DNA from: CAYRGS01 sp964423875
GTDB taxonomy: Bacteria; UBA8248; JACPRG01; G963555815
Assembly (NCBI GenBank): GCA_964423875.1
Contig: CAYRGS010000001.1
Span: 49,715 to 113,714, forward strand
Length of the DNA: 64,000 nucleotides
Reading direction: 5' to 3'
The notes beneath the pieces are model-generated. The model was not told the origin of the DNA and searched no databases. It was given only the letters and a program-made list of their open reading frames with translations. This document shows, piece after piece, positions 8,604 to 17,525 of the stretch. Position numbers and translations under genes: made by a program. Position 1 is the stretch's first letter. The number at the start of each line of letters is the position of its first letter.

Positions 8604-8861
8604 TTGATGAAGGCTGTCAGGAACATCTCATTTCTCGTGTCGAACAACATGAATCCGGGATTTCCCAGATGACGAGAGTTTAGCGATGCGGCGGTCCTCA
8701 TGTGTCATCAAGGTGCTCATTTTACACTGATCCAGGGTCTCTTTGCAGAACCCTCTGCTCAATCGAGCGGCTACGGCCGGTTCAAAGCCGCAATCCCTTG
8801 AAGACCCAGCCCTACCGTCACGCTCACAGGAGATCGGCACAGACTTATTCCTCTGGCTCCG
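8604..8861. other. No recognisable gene
   Basis: This stretch between the lipoprotein start and the IS1380 remnant contains only short incoherent frames. It probably represents sequence originally flanking the insertion element. Confidence 0.4.
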
Positions 8862-9085
8862 TCACGTCATTGGGTAGCCACCTTCGCACCGAGTCTTAAT
8901 CAGCTTTTCCCGAAGTGTCGCCAGCGACCGGTGCTTCACCGCTCTCGGCAATGCCAGCCTCCGCAGGAAATTGCCCAGGTTGTACGCCAAGGCAAACAGT
9001 TGCAGGCGAACCTGATTTTCTTCAAAGCCGTGGCAGGACAGGCGCGTCCAGTTCAGGACGTACTTGCCCTCCTTGATGTGGGAAA
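8862..9085 (-). mobile_element. IS1380-family transposase, C-terminal remnant
   Basis: Reading the minus strand from about 9083 gives IKEGKYVLNWTRLSC, VRLQLFALAYNLGNFLRRL and TLREKLIK, which is the well-conserved C-terminal region of IS1380-family DDE transposases. The frame then ends prematurely. Shifting one frame restores LGAKVATQ, so there is also a frameshift. The upstream nine tenths of the transposase are absent; the sequence breaks off next to the palindromic element at 9104-9148. Confidence 0.7.
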
Positions 9086-9103
9086 TTCCTACTGGGGGAT
9101 TCT

Positions 9104-9148
9104 GGGGACACCATACTTAATTTCTTTTAAAATAAGTATGGTGTCCCC
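9104..9148. repeat. Perfect 16-bp inverted repeat element (REP-transposase type ends)
   Basis: ggggacaccatactta (9104-9119) and its exact reverse complement (9133-9148) enclose a 13-base AT-rich loop. The arm matches the ends of the transposase remnant at 7469-7486 and 7879-7894. It is therefore probably a minimal non-autonomous palindrome left by, or mobilised by, a Y1 transposase. It lies 32 bases beyond the stop codon of the minus-strand flavoprotein gene and could also act as a transcript end. Confidence 0.8.
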
Positions 9149-9180
9149 CCCCTCCGCGAAGGTCATTCCATCGATGATGT

Positions 9181-10530
9181 TCACTTTCCCCCCCGAAGCA
9201 CCCGCCACATGATGGGCGGTTGGAACAGGCTCTTCCGGGGGGCCAACAGATTGGCAACTCTCAGAAACGCGCCATACACAACCGTATCGCGCTGTGTCGC
9301 CCGCTGTAATTTGGCCATGTAGGCATTTTTCAGATTGGTCCCGCGGGTCTTCCTGCCCTGGGTTTCCGGGAAATTGAAATCCTGGCCCGCCGCTAATGCC
9401 CACGCGAGGTCCACCACCTTGGCCGTCCGTTTGAAGAACAGCTTCCACAGCGTGTCCAACGGCCCGCGGCCGGTCAAGACCTCGTCCAGTACGGCCGCTT
9501 GCAGTGCGGCCGAGGCCATCGCTTGCGCATAGACCGGATTGAAACTGGCGATGGCGTCCCCCAGGACAAGATAACCGCCCGGGAATCGGGTTAATTTCTG
9601 ATACTCGCGGCGCAGATTGGACGGGGTTTTGTGGTGGAAGAAATCGGTCAGGGGCTCAAGATGAGGGAGGATGTTGTAGATGTCCGGCGCGGCCAGGCCG
9701 CGGGCGAATTCGAGGAAACCCGCCTCGTCGGCCGGGGCGTGATCGCCTCCCCAGCCGACCAGCGATACGTTCCAGCGGTCATCCTCCATCGGGACAAAGA
9801 GGCCGGCGCGCTTGGTGCCCGGCGGAGCGGCCGCGATGATGATCAACTCCGCGCCTACGAGATCACCGGGCCGGCGGCGGTAGATGCGCGTGGTGTAGCC
9901 AAGGCCGATCTTGACGGCGTTCTCCTCCGGGCCGGCGTAACCCAACGCCTCCAGCCATCTCAGTCCGGCGGACCCGCGACCCGTGGCGTCAATCACCAAT
10001 TCGGCCGTCCACTCCTCTTCCCGGCTGTTCTCGCCCCGGCGGACGGTCCGCACCCCGGTGACGCGGCCGCCTTTGCCGCTCGAGAGCAGGGCCGTGACCG
10101 TGGAGCGGTCAACCGCGGAGACGTTGGGCAGGGAGAACACGCGGCGGCGAACCTCCCACTCGAGGAACGGCCGGCTCGCCAAGGCGAAATACACGTCGCT
10201 CTTGAATTGCCGCCGGTAGCCGCCGGAAACGTGCCAGCGGATGGCGGTTCCCACATCTGTAATGGAGGCGCCGCCCTTGCGCAATGCGTCAGGCAGGTCG
10301 GGAAAGTACCGGGTCAGCACGTTGAGTCCGTTGGCCAGCACGGTGTGCGGGTGACGGACCTGGGGCTGTCCCTTGCGCGCTTCGGGCCGATCATTCATTT
10401 CGTCGCGCTCGATGAGCGTGACCCGGTCGAAGTGATCGCTGAGAACCCGGGCCGCCAACAATCCAGCGAAACTGCCGCCGATCACGATGGCCTGCTGTCC
10501 GCGTTTGGCTCTTCTGTTGTTCACTTTCAT
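9181..10530 (-). CDS. FAD-dependent monooxygenase/oxidoreductase
   Basis: The 449-residue flavoprotein has an N-terminal dinucleotide-binding loop, VIGGSFAGLLAARVL (about residues 16-30), followed by LIERDE for ribose binding. A second FAD segment is VLGDAIASFNPVYAQAM with the GD motif of group A flavin monooxygenases. A characteristic VIDATGRGS segment lies between them. It resembles 2-polyprenylphenol hydroxylase/epoxidase-type proteins and halogenase relatives; the halogenase WxWxIP motif was not seen. Substrate is unknown. ATG start at 10530. Confidence 0.82.
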   Translation of the reverse strand: MKVNNRRAKRGQQAIVIGGSFAGLLAARVLSDHFDRVTLIERDEMNDRPEARKGQPQVRHPHTVLANGLNVLTRYFPDLPDALRKGGASITDVGTAIRWHVSGGYRRQFKSDVYFALASRPFLEWEVRRRVFSLPNVSAVDRSTVTALLSSGKGGRVTGVRTVRRGENSREEEWTAELVIDATGRGSAGLRWLEALGYAGPEENAVKIGLGYTTRIYRRRPGDLVGAELIIIAAAPPGTKRAGLFVPMEDDRWNVSLVGWGGDHAPADEAGFLEFARGLAAPDIYNILPHLEPLTDFFHHKTPSNLRREYQKLTRFPGGYLVLGDAIASFNPVYAQAMASAALQAAVLDEVLTGRGPLDTLWKLFFKRTAKVVDLAWALAAGQDFNFPETQGRKTRGTNLKNAYMAKLQRATQRDTVVYGAFLRVANLLAPRKSLFQPPIMWRVLRGGK

Positions 10531-10554
10531 GCAATCCTCGGAAGAAACGGATTT

Positions 10555-10743
10555 TCAGTCGCCGCCTCCGGCGCTCCCCATCCCCTCAAAAGGCCTCTCG
10601 ATCGCCCAGTGAGGCCGCTTCGGAAGGAGAAACCCTGGCGGGTCGTCGATGTTGTACAAGCCGCTGAGGAATGATTTCATCTTGATGTCGTCGGCCTCCA
10701 CGATGATCTCCCGGGTCGACCGGAAAATTTCGTCCGTCCTTCA
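10555..10743 (-). pseudogene. Unidentified C-terminal ORF fragment
   Basis: Between the flavoprotein and the DUF3891 gene the minus strand carries a 62-codon open piece with natural-looking protein sequence (STREIIVEADDIKMKSFLSG, then NIDDPPGFLLPKRPHWAIER) and no start. A preceding piece in another frame (VAHIGPEALGTGLKDG) could be its continuation across a frameshift. The family was not recognised. It is probably the tail of a decayed gene. Confidence 0.4.
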
Positions 10744-10821
10744 GCCCGGTCCCGAGCGCCTCCGGTCCGATGTGGGCCACAGGTCCGGCGCAAGGCCCCC
10801 ATGGAGACCCGGGAGGTGAAT

Positions 10822-11625
10822 TCAGCCGGGGATCACGCGAAAATTCATCTCGATCGGGGGGGCTTCCCGCAAAGCGGCGTGGAGGTCCTCCTCCGTGTCG
10901 AAAGGGTGCCCGGGGATGCGGAGACCTTGGACGGAAGCCTCGAGCGAATCCCGGTTGAAGGGCCAGGGCGTCAGTTGGAGACACATCCCGGTCGGACCCG
11001 CCGGGTCGGCCCACTTGACGCCGATGTCGCCAAAGTAGTCTCCCCCCATGGGGACGCCCGCCATCCGGTCCAGGTGGGTCCAACCGTTGCACAGGATGAG
11101 CGAGAGCAAGTCCAGCACCGTCACGAACCGGCCGTTTCGGTGGACGGCTTCATTCGTCACCGCCCGCTCAAATCCCGGCTGATCTGTCAATTCGCGGAAG
11201 ATCTCCGCTTGCCTGGCTTCCAGTTTCGAGACATAGGCGTGGATTTTGGCTTCTTCTTCCGGCGCCAAACCGCGGAGACTTAGAACGAGCTCATACACGT
11301 TGATCGCGTGGCGATTGACCAGCGCGGCCGCGTAAGGGCGTCCCTTCTCGTAGGCCTTCTCCACCGTGCGGCGGAAGTTGTCGATGGTGACTTCCAGAGG
11401 GGTTCTGTTGAAGTTGACCAAAAAATGGTCCGCGTCCAGGGTGGGTTTTTCCTCCCATTCCACCCAGCCTTCGTCGTGATCGTAAGTCGCCAGAAGAACT
11501 TCAGCCCAGGGTTCGGGGCGGACGAATTCACCGGCGCCCCAGTGCTCTGCCAGGGCGCCCGAGAGCCGGGCGTGCTCCGGCTGAGGGATGAGAACGAAAT
11601 CCCCTTCCCATTCTCTACGAATCAT
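10822..11625 (-). CDS. DUF3891 family protein
   Basis: The 267-residue protein starts IRREWEGDFVLIPQPEHA and carries LLATYDHDEGWVEWEE, the typical beginning of DUF3891 proteins. A helical region with VNRHAINVYE and a C-terminal section with LQLTPWPFNRDSLE follow. Conserved His and Asp residues (QPEHA, YDHDEGW) suggest a metal-binding hydrolase fold, but no activity is established for the family. It is divergently arranged from the molybdenum hydroxylase at 12188. Confidence 0.8.
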   Translation of the reverse strand: MIRREWEGDFVLIPQPEHARLSGALAEHWGAGEFVRPEPWAEVLLATYDHDEGWVEWEEKPTLDADHFLVNFNRTPLEVTIDNFRRTVEKAYEKGRPYAAALVNRHAINVYELVLSLRGLAPEEEAKIHAYVSKLEARQAEIFRELTDQPGFERAVTNEAVHRNGRFVTVLDLLSLILCNGWTHLDRMAGVPMGGDYFGDIGVKWADPAGPTGMCLQLTPWPFNRDSLEASVQGLRIPGHPFDTEEDLHAALREAPPIEMNFRVIPG

Positions 11626-12187
11626 GGAATGTCTCCCTTTCTTGCGGCCCCCGCCGCCTCGCCGCGCCCGGAGAGACCGGTCTCAGGCGGTTCCAAGGCG
11701 AGCCTTCAAGACCAAACCGGGGGTTGGCCTCTCCAGAATTATTTCCCATTTCATCCCGCGGCGATGCCTTTTCGAGCCCCATCGCCGATTAAACACATTG
11801 AACCTATCCCAATGTCCCAGTCAACAGCCTCTCGAAGCCCGCATAAGGGCGGGTCGACCGCCATTCGCTATGAACAATACGCTGTTTTCCCTATGAAGCC
11901 GGTCCATTGGATCATAACGGATGCCTGGTATTTTTTCGATCTTTGAACGAATTGACGTTATGATTTCAAAAGAGGTTCGCTCTGACGAAGGCGGCGGCCT
12001 CGCGAAGCCGCGGAATCCTGAACCGTGAACGGCGTTTTTCTACGATGGGAGAATGAATGCGAGCGTTCCATCGGCCGGGTGAACGTTGCCCGGTCCGGGC
12101 TTCATCTGCATCACGGGACCTTCCGAACGCGATTTCCGAGATGGGCGAGAGGCGCCCCCGGCGCCTTCTTTGTGCGGGAGAGGAACG
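11626..12187. other. Divergent intergenic region
   Basis: These 562 bases separate the DUF3891 gene (minus) from the Mo hydroxylase (plus). They should hold both promoters. Part of it (about 11880-11970) is noticeably richer in AT than its surroundings. No gene, hairpin terminator or repeat could be supported. Confidence 0.5.
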
Positions 12188-14977
12188 ATGAGCGAGAGAG
12201 TTTCCTATCACCTAAATGGCGAGGCGGTCACGGCGGATGTCCCCTCGAAGTGGTCCTTGGTCCGGCATCTGCGGGATGACCGCCGCCTGACCGGGGCCAA
12301 GATCGGCTGCACACCGGGCGACGGGGACTGCGGGACATGCACGGTGCTTGTGGACGGCCGCCCCCAAAGGGCCTGCCTGATGGAGATGGCCCAGGTGGAG
12401 GGGAAACGGGTGGAGACCGTCGAGGGCCTGGCCCGGGATGGCACCCTCCATCCCGTTCAGGAGGCCTTCGTCCGCACCGGAGCGGTGCAATGCGGCTTTT
12501 GCTCCCCGGGGTTCATCATGGCGGCCAAGGCCCTCCTCGACGCCAACCCCGGGCCGACGACCGAGAAGATCCGAGAGGCCCTGTCCGGCGTTCTGTGCCG
12601 GTGCACGGGGTATGTCAAGGTGGTTCAGGCAGTGGAGGATGCCGCCGCCTTCCTGGCCGAGGGGAAATGGCCCCCGGTGAGGACCCAGGTGGCTCAGGAG
12701 ACCGAGGGGGTCATCGGCGTCGCCGTCTCTCCCAAGGACGGCTCCCCGAAAGTCACCGGGGAGGCCCGTTTCGCCGACGACATCTACCTCGATGGGATGA
12801 TCCACTGCAAGCTGCTGTTCAGCGAGCATACCCACGCCGAGATTCTTTCCATCGACACGGCCGAGGCCGAGAAGGACCCCGGGGTTCTCCTCGTTCTGAC
12901 GGCCAAGGACCTTCCGGGGACCAATCTCACCGGGGTGAAGGTCAAAGACAAACCCATCTTCGCCGATGACCGGGTGCGGGCGCGGACCGATGTGGTTGCG
13001 GCCGTTTACGCCGAGACCGAGGAGGCCGGACGCGAGGCCGTGAAGAAGATCCGCGTGGCGTATCGGGAGTTGCCCGCCGTCTTCGACGGCGCGGAAGCCC
13101 TGAAGGAGGGCGCGCCCCTCGTCCATCCGGAGAACGAAACCGGAAACATCCTGGCCCGGGTCGAGGTCAAACGGGGCGACGCGGCCAAGGTCTTCGCCGA
13201 TTCGGACATCGTTGTCGAGAACGAGTACGGCATCTCATGCGTGGACCACGCCTTTATCGAGCCGGAATCCGCCGTGGGCTACGTGGACGAAAGGGGGGTG
13301 GCCACGCTGTGGATCGCCACCCAGGCCCCATTCCGGGATCGGCACCAGTTGACCGAAATTCTGAACCTGCCCGTGGAGAAGATCCGGCTCATCATTCCGG
13401 CCATCGGGGGGGCCTTCGGGGGCAAGGAAGACATCACCTTGCACCCCTACGTTCTCCTGGGGGCCATGCGGACGGGCCGGCCGGTCAAGCTCACCACAAC
13501 GCGGGCGGAGTCTTTTCTCATCCACCATAAAAAACACGCCATGCGCCTGCGCTATAAGACCGGGGCCACGAAGGACGGAAAGCTCACGGCGCTGCACGCA
13601 CGGATCACGGCCGATGGAGGCGCCTACGCCTATGCCGGTCCGATGATCATTCATCAGTGCGCCATCTTCGCCCCCGGCCCCTACTACGTTCCGCACCTCG
13701 ACATCGAGGGGATCCGCGTCTACACCAACAAGGCATCTTGCGGGGCCTTCCGGGGGTTCGGGATCAACCAGGCCACTTTCGCCATGGAGAGCCAGTTGGA
13801 CATCCTGGCCCGGGAGCTGGGCCTGGACCCCATCGACCTCCGGCTCCGCAACGCCCTGGAACCGGGCAAACCCATCTCCACGGGGCAAGTCCTCCAGGCG
13901 AGCGTGGGTTACAAAGAATGCCTGAATCTGCTCCGCGAGGCCCTCTCGGCCCATCGTCCGAACGGCGGAGGCGGGAAGATCGGGGTCGGCGTGGCGGGGG
14001 CGTTCAAGAATTGCGGCATCGGCCAGGGGGTGCCGGACCATGCCGGCGCCGTAGTGGAGCTGACCGGAGAGGGGCGTCTTCAGGTCCGCTGCGGGGCCGC
14101 CGACTTGGGCGAGGGGTGCACCACCGTGGTCGCCCAGATGACCGCCGAGACCCTGGGCATCCCGTACGACGAGGTCGTCGTCATGACCCCGGACACGGAA
14201 ACCACCCCCGACGGGGGCCAAACGAGCGCGTCCCGCCAGACCCTCTTCACGGGCAACGCCACCGTCGGAGCGGCGCGGGCGTTCCGGGAGAAGCTCATGG
14301 GCTTCGTCGCCGGGGAGTTCGAGATCGCCTCTGAAGATCTCGAGTGGAGAGACGGCCGGGCCTTTTTTTCGAAGGGCGGACAACTTGTCGCCGCAAACAA
14401 GGCCGTGGCCGATCGGGCCGCCGCCAAGGGGGTGTCCCTGCAAGCCGAACACAAGTACATGAGTCCCCGCACCTACAACCTGCTTGAAGACGCCTCCGAC
14501 GTGGACCCGGACGACTACCGCAACTATCTCGCCTTCTCCTTCGTGGCCAACGGGGCCATCGTCGAGGTGGACGAGAAGACCGGCGTGGTGAAGGTCCTCA
14601 AGATCATCGCCGCAGCGGACTGCGGCCGCATCATCTACCCGCAAGGCCTCGAGGGTCAGATCGAAGGGTGCGTCGCGATGGGCCTCGGCTACGCCTTGTC
14701 CGAGCGATATGAAATGAACCAAGGGCGGCCCGTCACGCAAACCCTCACGCAGGCGGGGATCCCGACCTTGAAGGACATGCCGGAAATCGAGCAGATGATT
14801 GTGCAGGACCCCGAGCCCGAGGGGCCCTTCGGCGCCAAGGGCTTCGCCGAGGCGGGCCTCCTGCCTACGGCCCCCGCGATCATCAACGCCATTTATGACG
14901 CCGTGGGCGTCCGGGTGATGGACCTGCCCGCAACGCCCGAAAAGGTCCTGGACCTGCTAAGGAAGAAGAAGCCATAG
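12188..14977 (+). CDS. Fused 2Fe-2S/molybdopterin hydroxylase of the xanthine dehydrogenase family
   Basis: The 929-residue protein joins an N-terminal two-cluster iron-sulfur domain (about residues 1-160) to a full molybdopterin-binding catalytic subunit, with no FAD domain, as in the Desulfovibrio aldehyde oxidoreductase Mop. Cluster cysteines are Cys41, 48, 51, 63 and Cys102, 105, 137, 139. The first motif is C-x6-C-x2-C, two residues longer than the usual C-x4-C. The Mo part shows GGAFGGKED, CGAFRGFG and GAKGFAEAG, the last holding the catalytic Glu. Start at 12188 (GGAGAGG upstream); a longer frame from 12086 encodes implausible sequence. UbiD follows after 12 bases, so the two are probably co-transcribed. 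Confidence 0.92.
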   Translation: MSERVSYHLNGEAVTADVPSKWSLVRHLRDDRRLTGAKIGCTPGDGDCGTCTVLVDGRPQRACLMEMAQVEGKRVETVEGLARDGTLHPVQEAFVRTGAVQCGFCSPGFIMAAKALLDANPGPTTEKIREALSGVLCRCTGYVKVVQAVEDAAAFLAEGKWPPVRTQVAQETEGVIGVAVSPKDGSPKVTGEARFADDIYLDGMIHCKLLFSEHTHAEILSIDTAEAEKDPGVLLVLTAKDLPGTNLTGVKVKDKPIFADDRVRARTDVVAAVYAETEEAGREAVKKIRVAYRELPAVFDGAEALKEGAPLVHPENETGNILARVEVKRGDAAKVFADSDIVVENEYGISCVDHAFIEPESAVGYVDERGVATLWIATQAPFRDRHQLTEILNLPVEKIRLIIPAIGGAFGGKEDITLHPYVLLGAMRTGRPVKLTTTRAESFLIHHKKHAMRLRYKTGATKDGKLTALHARITADGGAYAYAGPMIIHQCAIFAPGPYYVPHLDIEGIRVYTNKASCGAFRGFGINQATFAMESQLDILARELGLDPIDLRLRNALEPGKPISTGQVLQASVGYKECLNLLREALSAHRPNGGGGKIGVGVAGAFKNCGIGQGVPDHAGAVVELTGEGRLQVRCGAADLGEGCTTVVAQMTAETLGIPYDEVVVMTPDTETTPDGGQTSASRQTLFTGNATVGAARAFREKLMGFVAGEFEIASEDLEWRDGRAFFSKGGQLVAANKAVADRAAAKGVSLQAEHKYMSPRTYNLLEDASDVDPDDYRNYLAFSFVANGAIVEVDEKTGVVKVLKIIAAADCGRIIYPQGLEGQIEGCVAMGLGYALSERYEMNQGRPVTQTLTQAGIPTLKDMPEIEQMIVQDPEPEGPFGAKGFAEAGLLPTAPAIINAIYDAVGVRVMDLPATPEKVLDLLRKKKP

Positions 14978-14989
14978 GGGAGTGAGCGC

Positions 14990-16384
14990 ATGCCGAAGGA
15001 CCTTCGAACCTTCATTGACTCTTTGTGCGAGGAACATCCGAACGAGATTGTCCGCGTGTCCCGACCGGTGGACCCAGCCTGGGAGATCGCCGCCGTTGTC
15101 CGCAAGTTCCAGGCCGAGAATCAATTCCCTACCCTCCTGTTTGAGGACGTGAAGGGTTCTTCGATGCCGGTCATGACCAATCTTTTCGCGTCCCGTCTGA
15201 AGCTGGCGGCGGCCCTGGACGTCTCCGTCGAGGACACGTTGAATGAATACATGCGTCGGGAGGGCCGTCCTCTTGAGCCCCGCTGGGTGGAGGACGGTCC
15301 GGTCAAGGAGTGCAAGTGGATCGGCGAGGAGGCGGATCTGTCCCGCCTGCCCATCGTCACGCACGGCGAGAAGGACGCCGGACCCTACATCAACCCCGGC
15401 GTGGGGATCGCCAAGGACCCTGACACCGGGGTTCACAACGCCGGGATCTACCGGCACATGTACCGGAACCCCCGGGAGATGGGCATCGACATCGGGCCGG
15501 AATCCCACCTCGCGCACATCCTGCGAAAGCGGGAAGGGAAGGGGGAAGACCTGGAATTCGCCGTGGCCCTGGGGCATCATCCTGCCTTCTGTCACGGTTC
15601 TCAGGTCCGGGGCCTCCTGGAGCTGGATGAATTCGCCGTTATCGGCGGGCTCCTGGGAGAGCCTCTGGAGCTGGTGAAGGGCGAGACGGTGGACCTGGGC
15701 GTCCCCGCGCGCGCCGAGATCGTCATCGAGGGCCGGATCCGGGCCGGCGTCCGGGAAGATGAAGGCCCCTTGGGCGAGTTCACCTGGCACTACGGCCCCG
15801 CCCGGGAAAATCCCGTAGTCGAAATCACGGCCATTACCCACCGGAGGGACGCCATTTTTCTGGACCTCAACAACCTGTACCTGGACCACAATTACCTGGG
15901 CCTGCTGGGCCGGGAGTCCAACCTGTACAAGCGAGTGAAGGAAGCGATCCCGTCCATGCGTAATGTGGTCGTGGCGGAATCGGGCGGTTGCCGCTTGACC
16001 GGATTCGTCCAGATCCGCAAAGAGTTCGAGGGCCAGGGAAAGAACGCGGCCCTAGCGGCCCTGGCGGCGGATCCCTATATGAAGATGGTGGTGGTCGTGG
16101 ATGAGGATGTGGACATCTACAGTGAGCGCGAGGTCATGTGGGCCATGACCACCCGCACCCAGCCGGACCGGGATTTCTTCTTTGTTCCGGGATCCTTCGT
16201 GTGTATCATCGACCCCTCGGGTCATACGGGCAGAAGCCGCAACGAACACGGGGGGATGAACACCCGCGTCGGCATCGACGCCAGCAGGCCGGTGGATATT
16301 CNNNNNNNNNNACGGGATCTCTGGGAGGGGATCAACCTGGCAGAGTATGTGACTTCCCCAGTGGGGGCGGGTCATCGCCCTTGA
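14990..16384 (+). CDS. UbiD family decarboxylase, copy 1 (interrupted by N gap)
   Basis: This protein of about 464 residues belongs to the prenylated-FMN-dependent UbiD family of (de)carboxylases acting on aromatic or alpha,beta-unsaturated acids. Recognisable blocks are LRTFIDSLCEEHPNEIVRVS, ITHRRDAIF, DEDVDIYSEREVMWA and the late GMNTRVGIDAS. Ten Ns at 16302-16311 fall near the C-terminus; the frame continues sensibly to WEGINLAEYV, so little is missing. Start ATG at 14990. It sits just behind the fused Mo hydroxylase, suggesting hydroxylation followed by decarboxylation of one substrate. No UbiX flavin prenyltransferase is in the window. Confidence 0.9.
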   Translation: MPKDLRTFIDSLCEEHPNEIVRVSRPVDPAWEIAAVVRKFQAENQFPTLLFEDVKGSSMPVMTNLFASRLKLAAALDVSVEDTLNEYMRREGRPLEPRWVEDGPVKECKWIGEEADLSRLPIVTHGEKDAGPYINPGVGIAKDPDTGVHNAGIYRHMYRNPREMGIDIGPESHLAHILRKREGKGEDLEFAVALGHHPAFCHGSQVRGLLELDEFAVIGGLLGEPLELVKGETVDLGVPARAEIVIEGRIRAGVREDEGPLGEFTWHYGPARENPVVEITAITHRRDAIFLDLNNLYLDHNYLGLLGRESNLYKRVKEAIPSMRNVVVAESGGCRLTGFVQIRKEFEGQGKNAALAALAADPYMKMVVVVDEDVDIYSEREVMWAMTTRTQPDRDFFFVPGSFVCIIDPSGHTGRSRNEHGGMNTRVGIDASRPVDIXXXXRDLWEGINLAEYVTSPVGAGHRP

Positions 16385-16530
16385 GGGAGGACCGCACGCT
16401 GAACTTCACCAGGGTCCGGCGGCTGGTGGCGATGCGCGGCGGAGAGATCAAAAACCGGCCCGGCCGCGGCGTCTAAAATCCGCGTGATAGGCCCCGACGG
16501 CCGTTCGGGCTTGGTCAGGAGATAAACCGT

Positions 16531-17418
16531 ATGTCGCGAGCGATCAACCTCTGCCTGGTTCAACCGGGCCCGGCTTCCCCCTCCAAAGAAGAGAATATCC
16601 AGAGGGGGTTGAACCTCATCGACCTGGCGGCCCAGGAGCCGGTGGACTTGATCGTCTTTCCCGAGATGTTCACCACGCAGTTCTTTTGCGTGGGTTTTAC
16701 GGACCCAAAATTTATGGATCTGGCCGAAACCATCCCAGGTTCGGCGACGCAGATATTCGGCGAGAAGGCCCGCGAGCGCGACTGTCACATCCTGCTCCCG
16801 ATTTACGAGAAGGGTCCCCGAGAGGGGGAGTTCTACAACAGCGCGGTCCTGATTGGACCGGACGGAAAGGTCATCGAAGGGATCCTCCCCGACGGGACGC
16901 GGCTCCCCGCCGCCCGGAAGAACTATATCTCCCACTTTCGCTGGGGGGAGATGGTGAACGATGAGAAATTCTACTTCCGGCTGGGATCGGGGCACCCCGT
17001 CTTCGAGACCGATCTGGGAAAGATTGGGTGCCTGATCTGCTACGAGCGCTGGTTCCCAGAAGGATGGCGGGTTCTCGCCCTGAACGGAGCGGAGTTGATC
17101 CTACTTCCGACGGCCTCGGCGGGGTACGTCTCGGAAATGTGGGTCTGCGGGCTTCGGTCCAACGCGGCGGCGAACATCGTGTTTGCGGCCGGTTGCAACA
17201 AGGCAGGGGTCGAGACGGTGGATGGGCACGATACACGCTACTATGGGATTAGCTGCATCACCGGTCCCGACGGAGGGGTAATCGCCCAGGGTCCCGAAGC
17301 CGAAGGGCCGGTTTTTGTCCGGGGGACCATTGATCTGGAGGAAGTGGCGGAGGCCCGCCGCCGTAACATGGTCTACCGGGATCGACGCCCGGAGCTTTAC
17401 GGGACCCTGGTCAAATAA
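16531..17418 (+). CDS. Nitrilase-superfamily carbon-nitrogen hydrolase
   Basis: The 295-residue amidase/N-carbamoyl hydrolase-type enzyme has the Glu-Lys-Cys triad visible as Glu45 (FPEMF), Lys130 (ARKNYISH) and Cys170 (LICYERWFP). The overall size and the sequence around the Cys resemble N-carbamoylputrescine amidase and beta-ureidopropionase relatives. It follows UbiD by 146 bases on the same strand and may remove an amide or carbamoyl nitrogen from a pathway intermediate. It is the last GC-rich gene before an AT-rich island. Confidence 0.9.
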   Translation: MSRAINLCLVQPGPASPSKEENIQRGLNLIDLAAQEPVDLIVFPEMFTTQFFCVGFTDPKFMDLAETIPGSATQIFGEKARERDCHILLPIYEKGPREGEFYNSAVLIGPDGKVIEGILPDGTRLPAARKNYISHFRWGEMVNDEKFYFRLGSGHPVFETDLGKIGCLICYERWFPEGWRVLALNGAELILLPTASAGYVSEMWVCGLRSNAAANIVFAAGCNKAGVETVDGHDTRYYGISCITGPDGGVIAQGPEAEGPVFVRGTIDLEEVAEARRRNMVYRDRRPELYGTLVK

Positions 17419-17525
17419 CTTTTGACCCTATTTAGCTGAAGGCACATGCAGACACCAATCTCGAACTTAATAATGCTGTTTTCCCGTAATTACTCCGTCA
17501 CTATAGAATGACAAGCTTTTAGATT

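Noticed and set aside
9104..9148. Palindrome taken as an ordinary Rho-independent terminator
   Set aside because: The arms match the ends of the nearby transposase remnant and there is no T tract on the side of the flavoprotein transcript, so a mobile palindrome is the better explanation.
12086..12187. N-terminal extension of the Mo hydroxylase from ATG 12086
   Set aside because: The 34 added residues are unlike the family; ATG 12188 has a ribosome site and the expected ferredoxin-domain start.
13235..14740. Minus-strand frame of 501 codons opposite the Mo hydroxylase
   Set aside because: Antisense shadow of a strongly conserved enzyme.
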